A DNA stretch of 64,000 nucleotides from Sphingopyxis italica (GTDB taxonomy: Bacteria > Pseudomonadota > Alphaproteobacteria > Sphingomonadales > Sphingomonadaceae), in the NCBI RefSeq assembly GCF_011926545.1, contig NZ_JAATIT010000002.1, forward strand, positions 669,383-733,382. The letters run 5' to 3'. The translations under genes and the position numbers were made by a program. This document shows positions 26,559 to 33,865 of the stretch, in pieces; the first letter of the stretch is position 1; every line of letters begins with the position of its first letter. Under the pieces are notes generated by a model, which was not told the DNA's origin, did not search any database, and was given only the letters and a program-made list of their open reading frames with translations.

Positions 26559-28652
26559 TCAGAAGCGATAGCCGATCGTTCCCATCACATTGCGCGGGGC
26601 GCCGACGAAGCAGTCGCCGCGCGCGAGGCAGGAGGCGTAATATTCGTTGTCGAGCAGGTTCGTGGCGTTGACCGCGAAGCGCCAGTTATTCCAGCTGATC
26701 TCGGCGAGCGCGTCGACCGTCGTGCGCGAGGGCGTGACGATCGACCAGACCGGGCTGGTCGATACGCTCTTGCCGTTATAGACGACGCCGGCGCCGAGGC
26801 GCAGCTGCGCTTCGCCCGACAGGCCAAAGATCTTGGTCGACCAGAGCGACGCCGTGTGGCGCGGCATATAGTCGAGGCTCGTATTGCTTTCCGACTTGAG
26901 CTTCGCATAGCCATAATTGGCCAGCAATTCGAAATCGCCCGGGAGGGTATGGCTGGCCTCGATTTCGAAGCCCTTGGTGTTGAGTTCGCCCGACTGGGTC
27001 GTGCCCCCGGCGGCAAGATAGAGGACGCGATTGCGCTCCTTGATCTTGAAAGCCGTCGCGGTGACCAGCGTGCCGGGCGTCGGCTGCCACTTGATGCCCG
27101 CTTCATACTGCGTACCGGTCTGCGGAACATAGGGATCGCCGAAGGTGCCGTCGCCATTGTCGATCCGGCCGGCTACCGGCAGGAAGCTTTCGGTATAGCT
27201 GAAAAAGGGGGAAATGCCCGCGCCGATCTCGCCGATGATGCCGGCGCGGAAGGTGGTGGCATTGTCCTTCTGGCCCGACGAGCCGGTCACCCGGTCGCGG
27301 CGGGCGCCGAGCACGACCGAGACGCGGTCGAAGAAGCGGATCTGATCCTGGACGTAAATGCCCAGCTGCTTCTGGCTTTCCGTGGTGAAGGGGCCGGTGG
27401 GATCATAGGTCGCCAGCGCGTCATAATCGATGTCGTAGAGGTCGACGAGTTCGGCCCCGCCGGCATAACGCTTGGCAATCTTGTTCCAGCTATAGTCGAT
27501 GCCGACGAGCAGCTTGTGCTCGATGTTGGCGCCGGTGCCGAAATTGAACTGGAGATTATTGTCGGTCGAGAAGACGTTCATCCGCGCGTCGCTGGCGTCG
27601 GCAGTCAGGGCGATGGTGCGGCCGTCGGTCCCGTAGACCGAGAAAGGATCCTGCGGATTCGTATAGCTGTCGGCATAATGGGTGTTATATTCAAGGTCGC
27701 TGTCGATATAGCGGGCCTTCAGGCTGAGCTGCACATTGTCCGAGAAGCGGTGGGTGATCGATCCGCCGCCTTGCAACGAACGGCCCGCATAGCGGTCCCA
27801 GCCGGCCTTACCGACGAAAGTGTAGCGGTCGAGTTGCTCTCCGGCGACCGTATTGGGCCGGAAAGTGCCGATGATCGGCAGGAATTGCGAGGTCGAGCCG
27901 GTATCGTCCTCCTGATAGAGGCCGGTCAACACGATGTCGGTGTCGGGGGTCGGCTGCCAGCGGATCGACGGCGCGAACATCACGCGGTCATCGGGCACAT
28001 GGTCGACATAGGTATCGGCGTCACGCGCACGGCCGACGAACCGAACCGCGAGATTGTCGGCAAGCGCGAGGTTGACGTCGCCCAGCACTTCCTTGCGGTC
28101 GTAGCTGCCATAGACGAAGTTGATTTCGCCGCGCGTGTCGAAGTCGGGCGTCTTGCTGACGAGGTTGACGATGCCGCCGATCGAGCCCTGGCCGAACAGC
28201 ACCGAGGCGGGGCCGCGCACGATTTCGACGCGCGAGAAATTATACGGGTCGGACGTGATGCTGGCATAATAGGAGAAGATGTCGCGCATGCCGTCGCGGA
28301 ACTGGAGCGCGTCGAGGCCGCGGATGTTGAAGCCGTCGACGCGGGTGTCGCGGCCATAGGGATTGGCGAGGACACCGGCGGCATATTTCACCGTGTCGCT
28401 GATGCTGATCGCCCCCTGCGCCTCATATTGGTCGGCGGTGACGACCTTGACCGGCTGCGGCAATTCGGTCAGCGCGGTGTCGGTCTTGGTTCCGGTATAG
28501 CCGGTGACGACGATCGCATCCTCGTCGGCATCGGCTTCGGCAGCGGCGGCATCGGCGGACGCGGCAACGTCCCCGCCCTCGCCGGCCCAGGCCGGATTGG
28601 CGGCAATAGCCAGCGTGGCTGCCCCGCAGAGCGCGATCATTCGGACGGTCAT
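26559..28652 (-). CDS. TonB-dependent siderophore receptor
   Basis: The 697-residue protein has a signal peptide (MIALCGAATLAIAANPAWAG), a TonB box (DAIVVTGY), a plug domain with FNIRGLDALQFRDGMRD and RVEIVRGPASVLFGQGSIGG, and a beta-barrel ending in the expected aromatic residue (NVMGTIGYRF). VEIVRGPASVLFGQGSIGGI is characteristic of ferric-siderophore receptors of the FhuA/FoxA/FpvA group. The ATG at 28652 has GGGAAA upstream and a Fur-like palindrome 14 bases before it. The operon behind it (DUF3649, PepSY, DUF3325, AraC) agrees with siderophore iron uptake. Confidence 0.92.
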   Translation of the reverse strand: MTVRMIALCGAATLAIAANPAWAGEGGDVAASADAAAAEADADEDAIVVTGYTGTKTDTALTELPQPVKVVTADQYEAQGAISISDTVKYAAGVLANPYGRDTRVDGFNIRGLDALQFRDGMRDIFSYYASITSDPYNFSRVEIVRGPASVLFGQGSIGGIVNLVSKTPDFDTRGEINFVYGSYDRKEVLGDVNLALADNLAVRFVGRARDADTYVDHVPDDRVMFAPSIRWQPTPDTDIVLTGLYQEDDTGSTSQFLPIIGTFRPNTVAGEQLDRYTFVGKAGWDRYAGRSLQGGGSITHRFSDNVQLSLKARYIDSDLEYNTHYADSYTNPQDPFSVYGTDGRTIALTADASDARMNVFSTDNNLQFNFGTGANIEHKLLVGIDYSWNKIAKRYAGGAELVDLYDIDYDALATYDPTGPFTTESQKQLGIYVQDQIRFFDRVSVVLGARRDRVTGSSGQKDNATTFRAGIIGEIGAGISPFFSYTESFLPVAGRIDNGDGTFGDPYVPQTGTQYEAGIKWQPTPGTLVTATAFKIKERNRVLYLAAGGTTQSGELNTKGFEIEASHTLPGDFELLANYGYAKLKSESNTSLDYMPRHTASLWSTKIFGLSGEAQLRLGAGVVYNGKSVSTSPVWSIVTPSRTTVDALAEISWNNWRFAVNATNLLDNEYYASCLARGDCFVGAPRNVMGTIGYRF

Positions 28653-28665
28653 GGCGTTTCCCTTT

Positions 28666-28682
28666 TTGCGACTCAGTCTCAA
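28666..28682. promoter_or_regulatory. Candidate Fur box before the siderophore receptor
   Basis: TTGCGACTCAGTCTCAA is an imperfect 17-bp palindrome that shares TTGCGACT with the site at 26527. It ends 14 bases before the receptor ATG (minus strand), overlapping the leader, where a bound repressor would block transcription. Confidence 0.55.
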
Positions 28683-28827
28683 TTGAGCGAGGCCGCTAAA
28701 GCGAACGGGTCGCAATAGCAAGCTACTAATAATCGTTTGCAATAGGAGGCGCTCGGGGTCACACAGCTTTCTCGCGCACCGCCGACATTGCCGGCCGGAC
28801 ACATTCGGAAAAAAGAGGGACGTCTTT

Positions 28828-29475
28828 ATGAAAATCACTTTTGCCGCGCTGATGGCCTTCAGCATCCTTGCCTCGCCTGCAACGGCCCACGAGGTCTGGG
28901 TCGAGCGCGACGCGACCGGTCCGGCGCGCATCTATCTGGGCGAACCCGTCGATCCGGTCCCCGCAGCCGGCGACCCCGAATTTGCCAAGCTGACCGCCCC
29001 GCGCCTGATCGCAGCCGGCGCCGTGAAGCCGGTCGCGCTGGTCCGCCGCGCGAACCATATCGAGGCGGCGGTGACCGGCACCGGCGACGTCCGCCTGACC
29101 GACGACAATGTCTTCACGCCATGGGAAGCCGAGGGCGGCAAATGGGAGGGCGTCGTCTATTATGCCCGCGCCGGCCGCACCGAAACCCGCTCGGCGCTCG
29201 ACCTCGAGATCGTTCCGACCGCCGCCGGAGCGAACAGCTTCGTCGTCAACTGGCTCGGCAAGCCGCTCCCCGGCGCGAAGGTGACGGTGATCAATGCCGA
29301 CCGTTGGCAAAAGAGCTTCGCCGCCGACGACCAGGGCCGCATCGACGTCCCGGTGACGGGCACCGGCCGCTATCTGCTATCGATCTCGCACGATGTCGAG
29401 GGCGCCCGCACGCTCGGCGGCAAAGAGGTCGCGAAGACCTATCACATCTCGACGCTGACCTTCGTCGCGCCATAA
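28828..29475 (+). CDS. DUF4198 family periplasmic protein
   Basis: The 215-residue protein has a signal peptide (MKITFAALMAFSILASPATA) followed immediately by HEVWVE, the typical start of mature DUF4198 proteins and a possible metal site. The C-terminal half has an Ig/carboxypeptidase-regulatory-like fold (FVVNWLGKPLPGAKVTVINA, GRYLLSISHDVEG). DUF4198 genes accompany TonB receptors and metal (nickel, cobalt, iron) uptake. GAGGG precedes the ATG. It is divergent from the siderophore receptor and probably shares its iron control. Confidence 0.82.
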   Translation: MKITFAALMAFSILASPATAHEVWVERDATGPARIYLGEPVDPVPAAGDPEFAKLTAPRLIAAGAVKPVALVRRANHIEAAVTGTGDVRLTDDNVFTPWEAEGGKWEGVVYYARAGRTETRSALDLEIVPTAAGANSFVVNWLGKPLPGAKVTVINADRWQKSFAADDQGRIDVPVTGTGRYLLSISHDVEGARTLGGKEVAKTYHISTLTFVAP

Positions 29476-29497
29476 CAGCCCGCGACGGGCGATGCGT

Positions 29498-29582
29498 TGG
29501 TGCCCCTGGCCGGACTCGAACCAGCACTCCTTGCGGAACTCGATTTTGAGTCGAGCGCGTCTACCAATTTCACCACAGGGGC
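29498..29582 (-). tRNA. tRNA-Leu (anticodon CAA)
   Basis: The 85-nt minus-strand sequence folds as a class II tRNA. The acceptor stem is GCCCCTG/CAGGGGC with encoded CCA at 29498-29500, the anticodon stem CTCGA/TCGAG encloses loop CTCAAAA (anticodon CAA), there is a long variable arm, and the T arm contains GGTTCGAGTCC. No integrase or displaced repeat is adjacent. Confidence 0.95.
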
Positions 29583-29685
29583 CCGTGGACGCGGAGCCGT
29601 TGCCACAAAAGCACGGTCCGCGTCCAGCGCGAATCATGGCGAAGCATGAGGTTGCGCGAAACGCCGCCGCCGATAAGGTGGCGCG

Positions 29686-30795
29686 ATGACCGAAAAGACG
29701 CCGGCGCCCGCCGCCTCGCCCACCCGATCGCAGAGCAAAGCGAAGCCCGCCGCCGCTCCGCCGCCCGCGTTCGGTCCCGGCCGGATCGCGGCGGCGATGC
29801 TGATCGTCCTGGCGCTGGTCGGCGTCGCGCTGCTCGTGGTCGAGCTGACGCGTTTCTTCATGCTCGTCTTTGCGGCGATCGTGCTCGGCGCGATCTTCGA
29901 CGCCATCGCGAGCTGGCTTTGCCGCAAGACACGGGTCGGCCGGGGCATCGCGCTGGCGCTGTCGGTCGCGGGGATCGTCGCGATCTTTGCGGGGGCCTTC
30001 ATGCTGTTCGGATCGCAGCTGGCGCGCGAGGTCGACACGATTCGCGAGCAGATTCCGCAAGCTCTGCGCGGGGTTGAGGCATTTCTCGATCGCTATGGGC
30101 TGGGGCAACGCGTGCGCGAGCTGGCCGAGGTCGGCAGCGACGATCTCTCGCGGCTTGCCTCGCAAGCGGGCGGCTATGCGCTCGCGGCGGGCAGCGGCAT
30201 CGCCGATTTCGTGCTGGTGCTCGTCGCCGCGATCTTCCTCGCTAGCGATCCCGCGACCTATCGGCGCGGGCTGTTGCTCATGCTTCCGGTACGTGCCGAA
30301 GAGACGGCGGCGCTGGCGCTGGGCGATGCCGCGCGCGGGCTGAAGGGCTGGATGGTCGGGCAGGCGGTGTCGTCGCTCGTCGTCGCGGCGCTGACCTGGG
30401 CGGGGCTCGCGCTGCTCGGCGTGCCCGCCGCGGGCGGGCTCGGCCTGATCGCGGGGCTGCTCGACGTCATCCCGATGATCGGCCCCATCATCGCCGGCGT
30501 CCCCGCCGTGCTGCTCGCCTTCACCGTCTCGCCCGCGACCGCGCTATGGACGCTCATATTGTTCCTCGCGATCCAGCAGCTGCAGGGCAATTTCCTGCAG
30601 CCGATGATCCAGAAGCAGGCGGTCGACGTGCCGCCCGCGGTATTGCTGTTCGCGGTCGTTGCGGCGGGCATTTTGTTCGGCTTCCTCGGCGTGCTGCTCG
30701 CCGCGCCGCTGACGGTGGTGGTCTATGTGCTGGTCCAGCGCGTCTATGTGAAAACGTTGCTCGGCAAGCCGATCAAGATCGCGGGGGCGGACTAA
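29686..30795 (+). CDS. AI-2E family transporter (PerM-like)
   Basis: The 369-residue membrane protein has about eight transmembrane segments and the AI-2E/PerM C-terminal blocks LIAGLLDVIPMIGPIIAGVP, QQLQGNFLQPMIQ and ILFGFLGVLLAAPLTVVVYV. Some family members export autoinducer-2 or act in Na+/H+ exchange; the substrate here is unknown. A proline/alanine-rich, probably cytoplasmic, tail of about 30 residues precedes the first helix. It is separated from the convergent aldehyde dehydrogenase by a dispersed inverted repeat. Confidence 0.87.
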   Translation: MTEKTPAPAASPTRSQSKAKPAAAPPPAFGPGRIAAAMLIVLALVGVALLVVELTRFFMLVFAAIVLGAIFDAIASWLCRKTRVGRGIALALSVAGIVAIFAGAFMLFGSQLAREVDTIREQIPQALRGVEAFLDRYGLGQRVRELAEVGSDDLSRLASQAGGYALAAGSGIADFVLVLVAAIFLASDPATYRRGLLLMLPVRAEETAALALGDAARGLKGWMVGQAVSSLVVAALTWAGLALLGVPAAGGLGLIAGLLDVIPMIGPIIAGVPAVLLAFTVSPATALWTLILFLAIQQLQGNFLQPMIQKQAVDVPPAVLLFAVVAAGILFGFLGVLLAAPLTVVVYVLVQRVYVKTLLGKPIKIAGAD

Positions 30796-30801
30796 CGCTA
30801 A

Positions 30802-30885
30802 TTCCGTTCGCATCGAGCGAAGTCGAGATGCCCATAAGGCATGCGCCGACGATGGGTGTCTCGACTTCGCTCGACACGAACGGAA
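30802..30885. repeat. REP-like inverted repeat, family A
   Basis: The arms TTCCGTTCGcatCGAGCG... and its near complement ending CGCTCGAcacGAACGGAA enclose about 20 unrelated bases; the core is CGAGCGAAGTCGAGA / TCTCGACTTCGCTCG. A second copy is at 50082. Here it lies between two convergent genes, where it could act as a bidirectional terminator. Confidence 0.85.
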
Positions 30886-30894
30886 CTCTAGCCC

Positions 30895-32337
30895 CTATTT
30901 CTTCAATTCCTTCGCCAGCGTCTTCGCCGTCGCCTTGCCATAGGGCGGCTTGAAGCCCGCGAGGCCCGCGACGTCAAGCTTGGGCTGGCGATAGACCGCG
31001 CGCGCGTGGCTGAAGGTCTTGAAGCCGTCGACCCCGTGATAATTGCCCATGCCCGACGGGCCCACCCCGCCGAAGGGTAGATCCTCCATCGCATTGTGGA
31101 ACAATACGTCGTTGACCGTGACCCCGCCCGAGATCGTCCGCGTCAGCACGCGGTCCTCCTCGCTCTTGTCCTGCCCGAAATAATAGAGGCCGAGCGGGCG
31201 GTCATGTTCGTTCACATAGTCGATCGCCTCGTCGATCGTCTTGTAGGTCTTGACCGGCAGCACGGGTCCGAAGATTTCCTCCTGCATCACCTTCATGTCG
31301 TCGGTCGGGTTGCGGACGATGTGGAGCGGCATCTTGTGGCCGTTCGCGCTCGCGAAATCCTCGTTGCCCGGATTGACCTCGATCACCTCGGCGCCCTTTT
31401 CGCGCGCGTCGGCGAGGTAGGATTGCAGCCGGTCATAGTTCCGGCCGTTGACGACCGAGGTATAGTCGTCGTTGGCGAGCAGCGTCGGATAGAGCGCCGC
31501 CGCGCCCCTGGTGACGCTGTCGATCACCGCGCCTTCCTGATCCTCCGCGACGAGCAGATAATCGGGCGCGAGGCATATCTGTCCCGCGTTCATCATCTTG
31601 CCGAGCGCGACGCGCTGGCCGACGAGATCCTTGTTCGCGCTGCGCCCGATGAAGGTCGGCGACTTGCCGCCGAGTTCGAGCGTCACGGGAACCAGATTAT
31701 CGGCGGCGGCGCGCATGATGTGGCGGCCCACACTCGTCGCGCCGGTGAAGATCATATGGTCGAAGGCGAGCTTCGAAAAGGCGATGCCGACCTCGGCGTC
31801 ACCGGTAAACACCGCCATTTCGCTTTCGTCGAAATAGTCGGGGACGAGCCGCGCCATCAGGGCCGAGACATGTTCGGTGAATTCGCTGGGCTTGATCATC
31901 GCGCGGTTCCCCGCCGCGAGGATGCCCGCCATCGGCACGAAGACCATGCCGACGGGGAAATTCCACGGGGCGACCACGCCGACGACGCCCTTCGGCTGGA
32001 ACTGCACTTCGGCCTTCGCGCCGAGCAGGCCGAGCGGGAAAGTGGGCCTCCGCTTCTCGCCCTTCGCCCAGCTCGCCATATGCTTTTTCGCGTGCTTGAG
32101 CGCACTGACCGACGGCATGATGTCGGTCATCAGCGTCTGCTCGCGGCTGCGGTGGCCGAAATCCTCGCTCACCGCCTTGGCGAAATCCTCCGCATGATCG
32201 ACGAGCAGCGCGATCGCGCGGTCGAGGCGGTCGGTGCGCACCGCGAGGCTTTCGGGCATCGCGGCAGTAAAACTCGCCTTCTGCGCCGCGAGCACCTGGC
32301 TCATCCGCCGCGTCTCGCCCTCGATTGCCGTCGCCAT
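30895..32337 (-). CDS. Aldehyde dehydrogenase (coniferyl-aldehyde dehydrogenase type)
   Basis: The 480-residue NAD(P)-dependent aldehyde dehydrogenase lacks the N-terminal extension of class 1/2 enzymes, like class 3 and coniferyl-aldehyde dehydrogenases. Motifs are VGVVAPWNFPVGM, MIKPSEFTEH, FTGATSVGRHIM, the general base in LELGGKSP, the catalytic cysteine in NAGQICLAPDYLLV, and EEIFGPVLPV. It oxidises aldehydes to acids; the true substrate is unknown. AGGGGAA precedes the start. It borders the inserted restriction-modification-like module. Confidence 0.9.
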   Translation of the reverse strand: MATAIEGETRRMSQVLAAQKASFTAAMPESLAVRTDRLDRAIALLVDHAEDFAKAVSEDFGHRSREQTLMTDIMPSVSALKHAKKHMASWAKGEKRRPTFPLGLLGAKAEVQFQPKGVVGVVAPWNFPVGMVFVPMAGILAAGNRAMIKPSEFTEHVSALMARLVPDYFDESEMAVFTGDAEVGIAFSKLAFDHMIFTGATSVGRHIMRAAADNLVPVTLELGGKSPTFIGRSANKDLVGQRVALGKMMNAGQICLAPDYLLVAEDQEGAVIDSVTRGAAALYPTLLANDDYTSVVNGRNYDRLQSYLADAREKGAEVIEVNPGNEDFASANGHKMPLHIVRNPTDDMKVMQEEIFGPVLPVKTYKTIDEAIDYVNEHDRPLGLYYFGQDKSEEDRVLTRTISGGVTVNDVLFHNAMEDLPFGGVGPSGMGNYHGVDGFKTFSHARAVYRQPKLDVAGLAGFKPPYGKATAKTLAKELKK

Positions 32338-32647
32338 AGCTGTTCCCCTCCGTTTGTGCCCGTCAGATCATGTCGGCGATCGGGTTGCAAGATGAAACTC
32401 GCACGCCGAACTTGTCAAACTTGTCATTCCCCTCGGGTATAATAATACCCGTCGCCAGAAAAGGTCCTCGTCACCGACGAGTGTGGTGCGGAAACGGTGG
32501 AGGGGACCGGGCCATCCATCGTGGATCGGCCCTAACCCGCCGCGATAATGTAGGAAAGCGGCTTTTTTTCGGCATTGCGGATGGGGTGCATATTCGGTGC
32601 CGAGCAAACTATGTCCAGAATGGCAATGGCCGCTTGCGCCATGAACA
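32338..32647. other. Leader/intergenic region before the methyltransferase module
   Basis: These 310 bases separate the aldehyde dehydrogenase start from the earliest methyltransferase ATG. They hold a palindrome (32434-32451), a tandem ACTTGTCAA/ACTTGTCAT pair just before it (32411-32427), and no convincing gene. Open frames here lack homology and ribosome-binding sites. Confidence 0.5.
32434..32451. promoter_or_regulatory. Palindromic promoter/operator candidate
   Basis: CGGGTATAATAATACCCG has perfect seven-base arms around AATA and contains a consensus -10 box (TATAAT, 32438-32443). TTGTCA hexamers lie 20 and 11 bases upstream, so the -35 spacing is not ideal. A palindrome on the -10 box suits an autoregulated restriction-modification promoter, but no controller gene is seen. 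Confidence 0.4.
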
Positions 32648-33865
32648 ATGCCGGGACATAAGGAGAACTTGGGGGGAAGAATCTTGACGCAGCACAGCGA
32701 TAGCCGACAGGCCGACAGGCCGACAGGCCGACAGGCCGACAGGCCGACAGGCCGACAGGCCGACAGGCCGACAGGCCGACAGGCCGACAGGCCGACAGTT
32801 TCGTCGGCCGGCAACCGGACGCTGTCAAAGGCTAAAAAAGACAAGAATGACGAATTTTATACGCAGCTTGTCGATATAGAAAATGAGCTGCGGCATTATC
32901 GGGATCAGCTTCGCGGCAAGACGATTTTCTGCAATTGCGACGACCCGTTCGAGAGTAATTTCTTCCGCTATTTCGCGCTCAACTTCAACACGCTGGGCCT
33001 GAAGAAGCTCATCGCCACCTGCCATGTGAAATCCAGCATCGCCGGGGCGCAATTGCCGCTGTTCGATATGGAGGGGCTGAAGCCCGAGGGCAAATTGCCC
33101 TATGCGATCGAGATCAACGCGGTGCCCGACCATGATGGCGACGGCGCGACCGACCTGGCCGATGTCGAATATCTGCTGCGCCACGACGCCAACAGCTCGC
33201 GGCCGCTGGAGGGCGACGCCGACTATAGCGGCGGCGATTTCCGCAGCCGCGAGTGCGTGGCGCTATTGGAAGAAGCCGACATCGTCGTCACCAACCCGCC
33301 CTTCTCGCTGTTCCGCGAATATGTCGCGCAGCTGGTCGATTACGGGAAACAGTTCCTGATTATCGGCAACCAGAATGCGATTACCTATAAGGGGGTTTTC
33401 ACGTTTATAAAAAATAATAAAATGTGGCTCGGTATCGATAATGGCGGGACAAAGTGGTTTCGCGTACCCAATGACTACGACATTCAAACTGAGTCACGTA
33501 AAAAAATAAAAGATGGGGTCAAATATTTCAGTATGGGAAGTGTCGTTTGGTTCACAAACATGGACAACCCAAAACGGCACGACAGCATCCCGCTTTTCAA
33601 AAAATATTCATCTGCCGAATATCCTGCGTATGACAATTACGATGCCATCGATGTAGCAAGGGTGGCGGATATTCCCATCGATTACGATGGCGTGATGGGC
33701 GTACCGATTACCTTTCTGGACAAATATAATCCTGAGCATTTCGAGTTAGTTGGTTCAAATCGCGACGTGGGTCAAGATCCAAGCGGAGTCTACGGCAGAG
33801 GATCAATGCTACACGGGAAGGAAACATTTAAAAGACTGTTCATCAGGCGAAAGACCGGCGCATGA
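32648..33865 (+). CDS. EcoRI-type adenine-specific DNA methyltransferase with internal octamer repeat
   Basis: The 405-residue protein matches the EcoRI methylase family: NRTLSKAKKDKNDEFYTQL (56-74) begins the conserved part, CDDPFESNFFRYF follows, and the catalytic motif IV is NPPF at 216-219 in VVTNPPFSLFREYV. It would transfer methyl groups to adenine N6. Residues 19-50 are encoded by an 8-bp tandem repeat. No ATG, GTG or TTG lies in frame between the repeat and the conserved domain, so translation must start upstream: the ATG at 32648, or TTG at 32684 behind GGGGGGAAGA. The portion from about 33390 to 33860 is clearly AT-richer than the flanks. It overlaps the nuclease gene (ATGA). Confidence 0.85.
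   Translation: MPGHKENLGGRILTQHSDSRQADRPTGRQADRPTGRQADRPTGRQADRPTVSSAGNRTLSKAKKDKNDEFYTQLVDIENELRHYRDQLRGKTIFCNCDDPFESNFFRYFALNFNTLGLKKLIATCHVKSSIAGAQLPLFDMEGLKPEGKLPYAIEINAVPDHDGDGATDLADVEYLLRHDANSSRPLEGDADYSGGDFRSRECVALLEEADIVVTNPPFSLFREYVAQLVDYGKQFLIIGNQNAITYKGVFTFIKNNKMWLGIDNGGTKWFRVPNDYDIQTESRKKIKDGVKYFSMGSVVWFTNMDNPKRHDSIPLFKKYSSAEYPAYDNYDAIDVARVADIPIDYDGVMGVPITFLDKYNPEHFELVGSNRDVGQDPSGVYGRGSMLHGKETFKRLFIRRKTGA
32703..32798 (+). repeat. Octanucleotide tandem repeat, 12 perfect copies of GCCGACAG
   Basis: Ninety-six bases consist of exactly 12 uninterrupted units of GCCGACAG inside the 5' coding part of the methyltransferase. The unit length is not a multiple of three, so gain or loss of one copy shifts the frame. 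The two other frames meet TAA at 32833 and TAG at 32877. At 12 copies the frame joins the upstream starts to the methyltransferase domain (ON). Confidence 0.98.

Noticed and set aside
26556..28718. Long plus-strand open frame opposite the siderophore receptor
   Set aside because: Long antisense frames are expected in GC-rich DNA; the minus strand encodes a clear TonB receptor.
29498..29582. tRNA-Leu as an integration site of an island
   Set aside because: No integrase lies next to it and I found no displaced copy of its 3' end in the window.
32703..32798. The octamer array as a CRISPR or a protein-repeat domain
   Set aside because: Units are 8 bp with no spacers, so it is not CRISPR. The encoded RQADRPTG-like repeat is a by-product of the DNA repeat and has no family support.
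32368..32844. Minus-strand open frame through the octamer repeat (GLSACRPV repeats)
   Set aside because: It is the complement of the repeat, has no homology and no ribosome-binding site.
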